Source: Rhodovulum sulfidophilum (GTDB lineage Bacteria > Pseudomonadota > Alphaproteobacteria > Rhodobacterales > Rhodobacteraceae). Taken from it: DNA of 64,000 bases. The notes under the pieces were generated by a model. That model was not told the DNA's origin. It saw only the letters and a list, made by a program, of their open reading frames with translations, and ran no database searches. This document shows, piece by piece, positions 17,622 through 26,263 of this stretch (position 1 is the first letter of the stretch; every line of letters begins with the position of its first letter). The stretch is from the NCBI GenBank assembly GCA_003241785.1, contig QFPW01000010.1:62001-126000 (forward strand). The letters are read 5' to 3'. A program made the translations under genes and the position numbers.

Positions 17622-17806
17622 CTGATCGCACGCTGAAATCGCAGCGCGGTGGATCAGGTCGCACACACAATTGGCAAGGGAGGCATCTCAGACGGGGTTG
17701 GCTTTTTGTCTGAGTTGCCTCGGGTTCCTTCTAGGGCTCGTTCACGGCTAATCCTCCATCAATCAATGGCCCTCTCGTCGAAAATTGGACGAGGGGGCCT
17801 TTTTTG
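17622..17806 (+). ncRNA. candidate structured small RNA (three hairpins, intrinsic terminator)
   Basis: About 185 nt with no ORF. Hairpin 1 pairs CCTGATC (17621-17627) with GATCAGG (17652-17658). Hairpin 2 is very strong: GAGGCATCTCAGAC (17680-17693) pairs with GTCTGAGTTGCCTC (17708-17721) with one T-T mismatch. Hairpin 3 is the terminator. Between hairpins 2 and 3 an unpaired TCCTCC run (about 17752-17757) is complementary to Shine-Dalgarno sequences, as in several alphaproteobacterial trans-acting sRNAs. It could instead be a counter-transcript controlling the divergent RepC-like gene. No known family is claimed. Confidence 0.55.
17768..17805 (+). terminator. rho-independent terminator
   Basis: GGCCCTCTCGTC (17768-17779) and GACGAGGGGGCC (17788-17799) form a 12-bp stem with an 8-nt loop, followed by six T residues. 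It ends the candidate small RNA. Confidence 0.85.
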
Positions 17807-17937
17807 TCGGCGGGTTGAATCGCTCTGACAGATGTCATCTTCAAACACCTTATCCCCCCGTTCAAGGCAAAAGCGTCGTGATTGTACATAGAATTGCTTA
17901 AGGTTACGGATTCACCTTGGAGTTGGAGGATAAGAGG

Positions 17938-19011
17938 CTAGTCTTCATTCGCGGCGCCCCTTGAAACGGCACGCCGGAACTGGGTTGGTGTCATGCCAGA
18001 CATCGATTTGAATGCGCGCGTAAAGGTCGTCTGATCCACATAGCCAAGCATCTGGGCTATTTCGGACAACCGCAGGCTAAGATCGCCGAGGTACTCGTAG
18101 GCGAGCTCCTGACGGCGGTCTCGCACCAGGTGCTGGAAACTGGTCTCCTCCTCGTCGAGCTTGCGCTGCAGGGATCGCTCCGTCAGGTGCATCTGCCGCG
18201 CCACGTCGCTGAGCGCGAAGCGTCCCTGCGGCATGGCCTGAGCGAGCGCCCGCTGGACCTCGCCCACGGTTCCGGAATCTCGGATCTCGGCCGCCGACCG
18301 CATGGTCTCCGCGATCCCGGTGAGAAGAAGCTTCAGCTCGTGATCACCATCCGGAACCTCGGCGGAGGCGTGATCCCGCGAGAAGATCAGCGTGTCTGCC
18401 CCTCTTCCGTCACGGACGGGCACGCCGAAAAACTCGGTCCAGACGGCGATGGAACCCCGCGCGGCGCGGGTCACCTGGATCTCCAAAGGCAGATCCTCGC
18501 GGCCGGAGATCTCGCGGATCAATCCGATGAGGAAGCCGAGGGTCCAGGCGGTGAGGTTGCCGGTCGGATCGAAGTATTCTCCCTGCGCTGCCAATGACGC
18601 GCGACCGTCATCCTCGACGTAGCGAATTGCGAAGCCCGGCCGGATCACCGTCGTATAGCGCTCGAGCGTCGCGAATGCTTCGCGCAACGTGGTCGACTGG
18701 CGGAGAAGATAGACCAGGATCCCACCACGCTGCTTTTTGCCCCGCAGGCCCGCGATTGCCGGAAACATCGGGTCGCCGATCCGCGCCGTCAGCGCGTCGA
18801 TCAGCATTGCCTCCGCGTTGCGAGGGATAAATCCGAGCGGCTGGTTGAGCTGGCCAACGGTCAGGCCGGCGGCCGCGAGGGCGGCGGCGCGGATTTTCGG
18901 TGTGACGGAGGGGTCGTCGATCATCGATCGAGCCCAGTGGTTCGGAACTTCCAGGCGACCGGGAACCGCGCAATACTCCCGGAAATCCGAGCGAAATCGG
19001 CGTCTCGCCAT
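17938..19011 (-). CDS. AraC-family transcriptional regulator
   Basis: A 357-residue protein. The N-terminal part resembles the Arabinose_bd-type ligand domain found in OruR/ArgR-like AraC regulators (LRQSTTLREAFATLERYTTVIRPG). The C-terminal 100 residues are a double HTH_18 domain: FALSDVARQMHLTERSLQRKLDEEETSFQHLV and LSEIAQMLGYVDQTTFTRAFKSMSGMTPTQFR, quoted in fragments. Start ATG 19011 has only a weak GGGG upstream; ATG at about 18924 is an alternative. Its target and ligand are unknown. It lies alone on this strand, downstream of the small RNA. Confidence 0.85.
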   Translation of the reverse strand: MARRRFRSDFREYCAVPGRLEVPNHWARSMIDDPSVTPKIRAAALAAAGLTVGQLNQPLGFIPRNAEAMLIDALTARIGDPMFPAIAGLRGKKQRGGILVYLLRQSTTLREAFATLERYTTVIRPGFAIRYVEDDGRASLAAQGEYFDPTGNLTAWTLGFLIGLIREISGREDLPLEIQVTRAARGSIAVWTEFFGVPVRDGRGADTLIFSRDHASAEVPDGDHELKLLLTGIAETMRSAAEIRDSGTVGEVQRALAQAMPQGRFALSDVARQMHLTERSLQRKLDEEETSFQHLVRDRRQELAYEYLGDLSLRLSEIAQMLGYVDQTTFTRAFKSMSGMTPTQFRRAVSRGAANED

Positions 19012-19102
19012 AGTTTACGCCCCGTTTATGTTGCCTACATCCATTACAGATCGGATATCGTCGCTCTTATTCTTTAAACAATGCGTGATTGTTATTCATT
19101 GT

Positions 19103-19600
19103 TTAAGGACAGCGGCCTAAGGTCAACGCGAAATATGCTTGCCGATTGATATATTCGGAGAGTCCACTTGAAACGTAATGCCGGTCCCGCGTCAGTCTCG
19201 CCTGCCACTCTCGGATAGGATCCGGAGAGTCCCTTCTTTCTGAGAGCGGCCGCAAAAGCGCCCTGGCTCTGAGCCAGGTGTCGAGCTCCACGCGCTCGGT
19301 CAGGATCATCGGTATCGCCTCCGGATGAACAGCGCCCACCTCGGCGTTCACTTCCCTGGTCAGGAAGCCCGCTTCCACCTCGCCCTCCCTAAGTGTGCGC
19401 GCGCCGCGCCAACCTGGGGTCCAGATGCCGGCGAAGATGGCCAGGGGTCGATCCATCCGCAGTTGGACACCCGCGATAACCCACCCATTTTGAAGAGTGA
19501 TCGTGATTGGCGCCGCCGCCGAGCAGATGGACGATCGGCGCGCCGTAGCCGGGAAGATCGCCTCGAGCGGCGGTAGGTTAATCCCCTGATCATCCAGCGC
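19103..19600 (-). pseudogene. broken SRAP/YedK-like (SOS-associated peptidase) gene
   Basis: The minus strand encodes fragments of an SRAP protein in two frames. Near 19590-19550 the residues INLPPLEAIFPGYGAPIVH match the N-terminal core of alphaproteobacterial SRAP proteins, but a frame change occurs within it. From 19456 the frame RPLAIFAGIWTPGW...REVNAEVGAVHPEAIPMIL...WL matches the C-terminal half. The middle (the replication-fork DNA-binding part, about 80 residues) and the catalytic N-terminal Cys2 are missing. This is a deletion plus frameshift remnant. YedK/HMCES normally crosslinks to abasic sites in single-stranded DNA. Confidence 0.65.
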
Positions 19601-19624
19601 GTCGGCTGGCCTGGACGCGGTCGT

Positions 19625-20050
19625 TCAGCCGAGATCGGTTCCGGAGAAGCCGTCTCCCTTGTAGAGCAGCGCGGCGCGATAGCCCCTCGCACAGGCGTAG
19701 GCGAAGCAGTCACCCAGGTTCAGCGCCGCGGGGTGCCCCACGGCGCGACCGTAGTCCCGGGCCGCCTTCACGGCGCCCGCGCCGATGCTGTCGGATATCA
19801 TCACGCTCTTCGCGCCGGTCTCGGCGAGAAGCAGATCAACGGCCTCCACCGCCAGGTCGATCTGCTCGGCCGTCGCGGAGCGATGTCGCCCTGACCGAGA
19901 TCGGGCGAGGCTGACGATCGCCTCGAACCGGCTCAATGGCGAGAAGAGCGGCGGCCTGTCATTCCTCGCCGCCTCGAGACGCCGCACGAGCTCATCGGCC
20001 TCCGGCTCCCGGTTCAGGATCGCGACGATCGCGCTGGCGTCCAGGAACAT
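19625..20050 (-). CDS. vapC: VapC-type PIN-domain toxin
   Basis: A 141-residue PIN-domain ribonuclease. MFLDASAIVAIL has the first catalytic Asp, SRFEAIVSLARS the conserved Glu, and LNLGDCFAYACARGY the third acidic residue; FSGTDLG near the end is typical of VapC. It starts three bases after the VapB stop, so the two form an operon. Expected to cut RNA when freed from VapB. Confidence 0.9.
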   Translation of the reverse strand: MFLDASAIVAILNREPEADELVRRLEAARNDRPPLFSPLSRFEAIVSLARSRSGRHRSATAEQIDLAVEAVDLLLAETGAKSVMISDSIGAGAVKAARDYGRAVGHPAALNLGDCFAYACARGYRAALLYKGDGFSGTDLG

Positions 20051-20053
20051 CGA

Positions 20054-20296
20054 TCAGTCTTCCCAGAGCGCGTCCATGTCGCGCTTGTGATCATAGGTTG
20101 GGTCCACCGGGCCTACTTCGTCGGCGCGCCGACGCGCCGCCTCGATCCGGTCGCGCAACGGAATCTTCCCCTTCGCAGCCCGGATGGCGGACTTCAGCGC
20201 CTCTCGGACGGCCTCGGTCTTGTTCTTCGCGCCAAGGATCCGCACGGCTTCCGTTGCCAACTCATTGACTTCCGGATCCCGAATGAAGAGCGACAT
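20054..20296 (-). CDS. vapB: VapB-type antitoxin (Rv0623/PSK transcription factor family)
   Basis: An 80-residue antitoxin. MSLFIRDPEVNELATEA and KNKTEAVREAL match the Rv0623-like VapB family (ribbon-helix-helix-like DNA binding plus toxin-binding C-terminus, here KRDMDALWED). ATG 20296 is preceded by AGGGG. An upstream in-frame ATG exists but would lie across the operator. Confidence 0.88.
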   Translation of the reverse strand: MSLFIRDPEVNELATEAVRILGAKNKTEAVREALKSAIRAAKGKIPLRDRIEAARRRADEVGPVDPTYDHKRDMDALWED

Positions 20297-20311
20297 ACAG
20301 ATATCCCCTCG

Positions 20312-20343
20312 CGCATATTCCGATATGCGAAACAGGATATGCG
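20312..20343. promoter_or_regulatory. inverted-repeat operator of vapBC
   Basis: CGCATAT (20312-20318) and ATATGCG (20323-20329) form a 7-bp inverted repeat with a 4-bp spacer, and a third half-site ATATGCG lies at 20337-20343. Position just before vapB suits autoregulation by the VapBC complex. Confidence 0.55.
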
Positions 20344-20385
20344 GAGCGATCCCCGGTGCCAAGATCAAGCCGCGCCGTGTACCAC

Positions 20386-20757
20386 TCAGACCGCGACCAG
20401 TCCGAGGTACTTGGTTCCTCGGACCGGCTGCTCGCTGAGCGCCAGCACAAATCCGGAGATCACCCGGGTCAGGTTCCAGACCGTCAGTGCGATCAGGACG
20501 AGGACGCCGAGACCGAAGGCGAAGAAGAGCACGATGCCGACCAGGCCGACCAGGAGCGAGATCCAGAACGTCCGGATCTGAAGCGTCAGGTGCGAGTCGA
20601 GATCCGCGTCCTTGCCTCGGGCCAGATAGGCGTAGATCAGGCCCCCGAGAGTCGGGATGCCACCCAGAAAGTAACCCAGGACATAAAGCCCATAGACGAT
20701 CTTGGCGGGCATCAGCCTCGAGGCGGCGGGCGGCGGCGGAACGGTATCAGTGGGCAT
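20386..20757 (-). CDS. DUF4870/Tic20-like small membrane protein
   Basis: A 123-residue protein with a polar Pro-rich N-terminus and three membrane segments (IVYGLYVLGYFLGGIPTLGGLIYAYL, TFWISLLVGLVGIVLFFAF, VLVLIALTVWNLTRVISGF, quoted in part). The spacing and DSHLTLQIRTF loop resemble DUF4870 proteins. GAGAGGG precedes ATG 20757. Function unknown. Confidence 0.65.
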   Translation of the reverse strand: MPTDTVPPPPAASRLMPAKIVYGLYVLGYFLGGIPTLGGLIYAYLARGKDADLDSHLTLQIRTFWISLLVGLVGIVLFFAFGLGVLVLIALTVWNLTRVISGFVLALSEQPVRGTKYLGLVAV

Positions 20758-20803
20758 GCGATCCCTCTCAAGCGCGGCGTACAGGCGGCGCGTGGATAGA
20801 AAA

Positions 20804-21325
20804 TCAGGGTTCGGCGTAATCGGTCGAAATCAGGGGCTCGGAACGCAGCGTCGGTTCGAGCCGCCCGACCTCTGCCGGCTTGCGCCGGAACGGCGACCAC
20901 CAGCGTCGCCGCTCCTTCATGGCGAGCGCTTCCCGGAGCGTGTCGCGCACGGCCGACGGCGCGTAGTCTTGCAGCACGCGGATGATCGGGATGCCCGCGC
21001 TCGAGCAGGCGTGGTTCTTGACCAGGTCCGCGTTCCGCGCGGCCTCGTACTCGTCCTTCTGGCGTCCCCAATGACCCGAGCCATCGAACTCGACCACCGC
21101 GTAGACGAAGCCGTCTTCCTGGCTCCACAGCACAAAATCAGCCCGCTTGCGCGATATCTCGCGCCAGCGGTTTTGGTCCCGGGTGTTCAGGAAGGCGCCG
21201 TAGCTCACCTGGGGCGACACCGTCAGCCAGGTCGCGTCGTTCGCGCAGAACGCCGTGAGAACGCGGAGCAGACCGCGTTCGCTGTGGTTCAGCATGGACG
21301 CGCGGACGCAATCCGGGGCGGACAT
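20804..21325 (-). CDS. DUF2726-like nuclease-fold protein
   Basis: A 173-residue protein. The core reads LTVSPQVSYGAFL, then RKRADFVLWSQEDGFVYAVVEFDGSGHWG, then ADLVKNHACSSAGIPIIRVLQD, the order seen in DUF2726: a restriction endonuclease-like fold with D...ExD and the DxxH-like GSGH segment. These proteins often accompany topoisomerase-type zinc fingers. It sits 24 bp after the end of the tra operon on the same strand. A nuclease role is possible but not shown. Confidence 0.65.
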   Translation of the reverse strand: MSAPDCVRASMLNHSERGLLRVLTAFCANDATWLTVSPQVSYGAFLNTRDQNRWREISRKRADFVLWSQEDGFVYAVVEFDGSGHWGRQKDEYEAARNADLVKNHACSSAGIPIIRVLQDYAPSAVRDTLREALAMKERRRWWSPFRRKPAEVGRLEPTLRSEPLISTDYAEP

Positions 21326-21349
21326 GAGCGGCTCCCGTTCTTTCTCGAA

Positions 21350-22120
21350 CTACCGCACCAGCGGCTTGGCGCCGGACGGCCCGACCACGAAAGGCTCGGA
21401 CCAGCCCTCGGCGGTCTGGACCGGGGCGACGTAGAGGTAGGCGAGGCCGTTTGCTCTGGATACTACACTCTGCGGCCCCGAATAGTCTCCATTAACAGGT
21501 CGCATTGCGATCGGCCGATACATTGAACCACTGGCGCTCGAGATATTATAGACGCGCTTTGATCCTACGTAACCTTTGGGCAACGCAACCACATTGTATT
21601 CTTGAAAACAGTCCTCCTTCCAGAGTCTGGCTTCAAGGTCACATCCATCTCTAACCCAGATACGCAGATGGGGTTCGCGCGGATTGATGATCGGCTTATA
21701 GCCAGATGCTTCAACCGAAGGGGCGAGCGCTGCGGTCATTCGATCTTGAAAGGTCCTCTCCACTTGTTCCGTTGTCCAATCACCGGGGACAAGTGCCAAA
21801 AGCTGATCATAGGATGCCGCGCTTTTCGGCGGCGAGGCGAGAAACATCAGCGCGCCCATGCCGAGGCTTGACAGCGAAGTCATGCCTCCGACAGGGCTCG
21901 CGGTTGTGAGCCCGGTCAGCGCGGCGGTGGAGAGGTTGGCGCCATCGCGCGACGCCTTCTCGGCCGGCACCTGGCTGAAGTCGCCGAGGCCCGCCGCTGA
22001 GACGAGCTGCTGTTCGAAGGTGGTCCCGGTCGCGACCGGGACAGAGCCAGACCCACCGCCCGCAGCGCAACCAGCGAGTGTTCCCATTAGTAGCGCTGCG
22101 CCGATGAGTTTCCTCGACAT
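21350..22120 (-). CDS. lipoprotein at the end of the tra operon
   Basis: A 256-residue protein with a lipoprotein signal (MSRKLIGAALLMGTLAGCAA; lipobox LAGC, Cys at residue 19). GAGGAGG precedes ATG 22120. The mature part is mixed and polar with two Cys residues (DGCDLEARLWKEDCFQ). No family recognised. It follows TraN by 77 bp, so an outer-membrane accessory of the pilus or a surface/entry exclusion lipoprotein is conceivable, but there is no sequence proof. Confidence 0.7.
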   Translation of the reverse strand: MSRKLIGAALLMGTLAGCAAGGGSGSVPVATGTTFEQQLVSAAGLGDFSQVPAEKASRDGANLSTAALTGLTTASPVGGMTSLSSLGMGALMFLASPPKSAASYDQLLALVPGDWTTEQVERTFQDRMTAALAPSVEASGYKPIINPREPHLRIWVRDGCDLEARLWKEDCFQEYNVVALPKGYVGSKRVYNISSASGSMYRPIAMRPVNGDYSGPQSVVSRANGLAYLYVAPVQTAEGWSEPFVVGPSGAKPLVR

Positions 22121-22197
22121 TTCGTGTCCCTCCTCGTTTTCCCGCAGCTTACGCGCCGCATCCCTGATCGCAAGCCGATAATCGGCGCGCGTTTCGC

Positions 22198-25100
22198 TCA
22201 GTTCGCATCGCAGACGAAGCCCTGATAGTTCTTGACGTAGAGCGCCTGGTTCTGGCTCGGGGTGACCGACTTGTTGAGCTTGGCGTCGGCGAGGATGCCC
22301 TCGACGCCGAAGGAGTCCGTCGCGCGACGGAAGGTCACGTTGGCTTTGCCACTCTGGCCAATCAGGTTTCCGGCCGCGTCGTACATGTAGATGTTGGCCG
22401 CGTCGCGGTCGGCGCCACGCGGCCCGAGCACCATTTCCACCGCGATCGTCACCCACTGGTCCCGCGGGATCGGCGTTGAGATCCGGCCCGCGCCCTGACC
22501 GTACTGCCGCGTCTTCACCGTCGAGCTGTACTGGCCGCTGCCATGCACGACCGGCGACGTGCGGTCGAAGTTGTAGGCGTAGAGCCCGACGGTGCCATCG
22601 TCCCAGATGTGCATCCGGACGCTGCTGCCCTTCTGCGCCGCGCCGGTCGCGCCTCCGGAGGTGAACGGTCCGACGTTGATCCCGAGCGGGAGGCGGCCGG
22701 AGGCGGTCCAGCGATAGCTCGACGGCACATAGAAATCGGCCGAGAGCCGGACCACGTTCGATGCCTTCATCTCGGCCGGAATGTTCGTCGTCCGCGCGAC
22801 GTTCACGGCGGAGACATAGAGATTCCTGTACTCGTTGATCACCATCGACGGCCAACCGTTCGGACCGGTCCCGCAATCGACCCGATCGGTATACCAGGCG
22901 CCGGCGTGCTCGGCCGAGGTGATCGGCGTGGTCCTGGCGCAGAAGGTGTCGATCGGCGGCGACCAGACCGGGCGGCAACCGGTGATGACCGGGGGCTCGC
23001 CCTCGTCGCCGGGCACGTAGTCGTCGTCCTCCCCGGGGTCGCCGAGCTCCTCGTCGACGTCGATCAGATAGTCTTCCGACGCGTCGTCGCGGATACCATC
23101 GGCGTCGAGCTCGGCGAAGCGCTTGAGGTTGCGCTCCATCGCGTCCTCGCGCGGGTAGAGATCGGCGAGGCCCTCGCCGAGAGTGGAGCTCGAGCCAGTC
23201 AGGCCTTCGAGGTCCAGCGCCTTCATCGGTTCGACGATGTCGGATTCCATCAGCATCCCGGTCCATTCGGAGAGGTCGAAGGCCTCGAAATCGACGTTGG
23301 CGATCTCGGCGTAGGGAATGCCGCCGCACTCGGGGCTCCCACGATCCCCCCAGTCGTCGTCGCCATAGATGCGACGATAGTTTTCCATCATGATGCGGCT
23401 GAGCGGCGAGTTGTAGACGCAGTAATACTCGCGGCGCTCGATGCAGAAGCCGAGCACGCTCCGCTGGCAGGAGGTGTCGATATAGTGGGTGTTGCGCAGC
23501 GCCTTCGCGGCCATCAGCGCGTATTCGTCCTCGTCGCAGGCCGAGATCAGGTCGATCACCAGCTCGTAGATCAGATAGGCGGTATAGGCCGCGCTGACCG
23601 CCGAGAGCGCCATGGTGACACCCGACGAGAAGGCGGCCGTGGCGCCTAGCTCGATCTGTCCTCCGGCCGTGAAAAGCGCTCCCGCACCAGAGCCGTTCAC
23701 GAAGAGGGCGTTCGCCGCCGACTGCCCGAACATCTGATAGGTCCATTCGGCGGCGCTGTTCATGAGCGCGCCCTTGATCGCCTCGAGCGAGACCGTGGAG
23801 GCGACCTGGTCCACGGGGACGCCGGTATAGCCGATCACGTTCTCCCAGACCTCGACCATCGGGCGGGAGAGCGTCGACCAGCTGTTGCGCGTGAAGTCCC
23901 CGGCCGTCGCCCAGGCGGAGGCGATCGGGTTCTCGAAGCCGAGATCGGCGGCCGTCGACGCGAGCCGCGAGACCGCGAACATCAGCTGGAGATAGTCGGT
24001 GAGATTGACGCCTTCCGCCTCGACGCAGCAGTTCGATCCGCCGATGGTGGAGCGGTCGCAGACCTGCCGCTCGCCGGCGAAGACCTCGCAGGTCGCGAGC
24101 GCGGCCGAGACCGCCGCAGTGCCGCTCACGGAAGTCGGGTCGATCGCGCAGTTCATGTCCTGGCTCATCATGTCGACCGAGGCGAGCTTGGTCGCGACCT
24201 CGGCGAGATCGGCGGTGGCGTCCGATCTGTTCGGGACCACGCAATCCTCGCCGAGGCAGGAGATGTCGCCCTCGCACATGTATTCGGTGGTCTGGACCGG
24301 CGTGTCGTAGGAGCCGCCGTCGACGCACTGATAGCTGACCTCGTTGTAGAGGCAGTTCCCCAGCGAATCCCGGATCTGGCATTCGCCGCGCGTGAAGGAG
24401 CAGGCCGGATCCTCCGCGAATTGCTCGCAGGTATCCTGCGGCTGGAGCATCTCCTCGGGACAGTTCGGCGTCACGGCCAGCGCCGTGCAGGTGGCCGGCA
24501 CGAGACCGGCCGGGAAAACGCCGGGGTCCGGGATGTCCTCGCCGCAGAGCAGCGCGCCATTGGCGTCGGTGACACAGCCGTCGCCGTCGAAATCGACGTC
24601 GGTCGCGCAGGTATAGGCGAGCTCGCAGGTTTGCTCTTCCTCGCTTCCCAGCTCGGTCAGGGTTTCCACCAGAGCGACCAGCTGCTGATAGCGGGTGTTG
24701 TCGAATTCCCAGGGCGTGAAGGCCTCGAGATCCCGCGGCGCGTAGTCGACCTCGATTTCAAGGCGGTAGGGCTTCGTGACGGAACCGTCCTGCTTGATCA
24801 CCGTGTCGGCCGTCGTGCCGATCAGGGCGCTCGCATCCGCCCAGTCGCTCTCCTCCGGACCCGTGTCCGTCGTGTCCCGCAGGAGCATCGTTCCATTGGC
24901 GCGGATCGAGAGTGAGCCAAGGTCCTTCTCGATCCAGCGGGTCCTGATGCTCTCGACGCGGCCCGCCTCGAGCCACTGCCAGCTGATGTCGGGCGCGGGG
25001 CCATTCTCGAGCCCGAAGAAATAGCGCCAGTAGAGGTAGCGCGGGTAGGCTCCGAGATACTTGGTGGAGGATTCGGTCCAGACCGGGACCTCCACGCCGT

Positions 25101-26247
25101 CCCGCTGAAAGGTCGGATAGCTGAAGCTCGGCCGGGCCAGGCCCTCGAGCCAGGCACAGTCGTAGATCTCGTCGGTGTCCGCGGTGCTGTAGACGCCATT
25201 GGCGCCGGGATAGTTGTTGACCTCGTCGTGGATGAGCCAGGCGCGGCTGCGCGGCCCGACGCCGCCGCCGCCGAAGTTCTCGTAGTCGACGGCGGTCGGC
25301 GTGATGTTCTCCGGCCGGGCGCAGAATTCGGCGTAGCTCGTGATCGCCTCGACCCACGGGAACGCGGCGCGGATATCGGCTGGCGGCTTTGGGGCGCGGC
25401 CGTGAAACTGCTCTGTCAGCAGGACCGAGCAGTTCTCGCCGCAGCTCGAGATCCGCTCGATGTGATCGGGCGGATCCTCGAACAGCGTCAGGACGCCGCA
25501 ATTCGCCGGATCGTCGGTGAGGAAGCTCGATCCCCGCCAGGAGCAGATCCAGTCCTCGCCGTCACGGGTGACATCGAGCCCGTTGTAGGCGCGGACGGCT
25601 TCGATCGGCCGGGAGTCGACCGTCCAGGTCTCGCAGAGCTCGGTGCGCGTGCTCTGGTAGGTCTCGGTGATCGTACCCGGGACCGATCGCACCACGCATT
25701 CGGCGAATTCCTGGCGCAGCGCCGCCGTGTCGGTCATCGCGTCGCGCGAGGGTTCGAGCCAGAGTTCATTGGCGAGCGACGGGATCTCGTCCGTGCCCGA
25801 CAGCACCTCGAGCGCGCCGGCCTCGGCGTTGAGATCGCCAGTGGCGCCGTAGAGCCCCTCGGAAACCGACATGCGCCCAAGGTTCGCGTCGCGACCGTCG
25901 TAGAGATCCTCGATCCGCTTTACGTCGCCCGGCAGCGGATTGTCGGCGCCGCCGATCGGCTCGACGCCGTAGAACAGGTCCTGGACCGAGAGCTCTTCCT
26001 CGCCGATCGTCAGGCCGCCCTCGCCATCGGAGGAAAAGAGATCGTCGAGCGTCGGCTTGAAAAGCTCCGAATCCGCGAAGCCGGCCGCGTCGCGCATCTC
26101 CTGTGAGGTCTGCGCCATCACCAGGGACGGGGCGACCGCCTCGTGCGCGACGAGAGCAATCGCGAGGACGCGGGCGGCGCCGCGCGCCAGTGAACGCCCT
26201 CGGCCAGGGGACGGCGCCGTTGCTTCGAGCTTCGGATCCACTGACAT
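22198..26247 (-). CDS. traN: TraN-like mating-pair stabilisation protein with an extra C-terminal domain
   Basis: A 1349-residue outer-membrane adhesin-type protein: signal peptide at the N-terminus (ending VMAQ), then a Cys-rich body (CxxC clusters such as CEQFAEDPACSF, CLGEDC, CDRSTIGGSNCCVE) as in TraN of F-type systems. F TraN is about 600 residues and SXT-type about 900-1200. From about residue 1100 the sequence changes to a Gly-rich, beta-strand region (NLYVSAVNVARTT, GRLPLGINVGPFTSGG, DDGTVGLYAYNFDRTSPVV, PRDQWVTIAVEMVLG) that resembles a concanavalin/polysaccharide lyase-like jelly roll. GGGAGAGGGGAG precedes ATG 26247. It recognises the recipient surface and stabilises mating pairs. 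Confidence 0.8.
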   Translation of the reverse strand: MSVDPKLEATAPSPGRGRSLARGAARVLAIALVAHEAVAPSLVMAQTSQEMRDAAGFADSELFKPTLDDLFSSDGEGGLTIGEEELSVQDLFYGVEPIGGADNPLPGDVKRIEDLYDGRDANLGRMSVSEGLYGATGDLNAEAGALEVLSGTDEIPSLANELWLEPSRDAMTDTAALRQEFAECVVRSVPGTITETYQSTRTELCETWTVDSRPIEAVRAYNGLDVTRDGEDWICSWRGSSFLTDDPANCGVLTLFEDPPDHIERISSCGENCSVLLTEQFHGRAPKPPADIRAAFPWVEAITSYAEFCARPENITPTAVDYENFGGGGVGPRSRAWLIHDEVNNYPGANGVYSTADTDEIYDCAWLEGLARPSFSYPTFQRDGVEVPVWTESSTKYLGAYPRYLYWRYFFGLENGPAPDISWQWLEAGRVESIRTRWIEKDLGSLSIRANGTMLLRDTTDTGPEESDWADASALIGTTADTVIKQDGSVTKPYRLEIEVDYAPRDLEAFTPWEFDNTRYQQLVALVETLTELGSEEEQTCELAYTCATDVDFDGDGCVTDANGALLCGEDIPDPGVFPAGLVPATCTALAVTPNCPEEMLQPQDTCEQFAEDPACSFTRGECQIRDSLGNCLYNEVSYQCVDGGSYDTPVQTTEYMCEGDISCLGEDCVVPNRSDATADLAEVATKLASVDMMSQDMNCAIDPTSVSGTAAVSAALATCEVFAGERQVCDRSTIGGSNCCVEAEGVNLTDYLQLMFAVSRLASTAADLGFENPIASAWATAGDFTRNSWSTLSRPMVEVWENVIGYTGVPVDQVASTVSLEAIKGALMNSAAEWTYQMFGQSAANALFVNGSGAGALFTAGGQIELGATAAFSSGVTMALSAVSAAYTAYLIYELVIDLISACDEDEYALMAAKALRNTHYIDTSCQRSVLGFCIERREYYCVYNSPLSRIMMENYRRIYGDDDWGDRGSPECGGIPYAEIANVDFEAFDLSEWTGMLMESDIVEPMKALDLEGLTGSSSTLGEGLADLYPREDAMERNLKRFAELDADGIRDDASEDYLIDVDEELGDPGEDDDYVPGDEGEPPVITGCRPVWSPPIDTFCARTTPITSAEHAGAWYTDRVDCGTGPNGWPSMVINEYRNLYVSAVNVARTTNIPAEMKASNVVRLSADFYVPSSYRWTASGRLPLGINVGPFTSGGATGAAQKGSSVRMHIWDDGTVGLYAYNFDRTSPVVHGSGQYSSTVKTRQYGQGAGRISTPIPRDQWVTIAVEMVLGPRGADRDAANIYMYDAAGNLIGQSGKANVTFRRATDSFGVEGILADAKLNKSVTPSQNQALYVKNYQGFVCDAN

Positions 26248-26263
26248 CGCTCCCCTCTCCCGA

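Noticed and set aside
21350..24382. 1010-codon frame spanning the lipoprotein and the end of traN
   Set aside because: Only its last 256 codons (from ATG 22120, with Shine-Dalgarno and lipobox) look real; the upstream part is out of frame with traN and has no domain.
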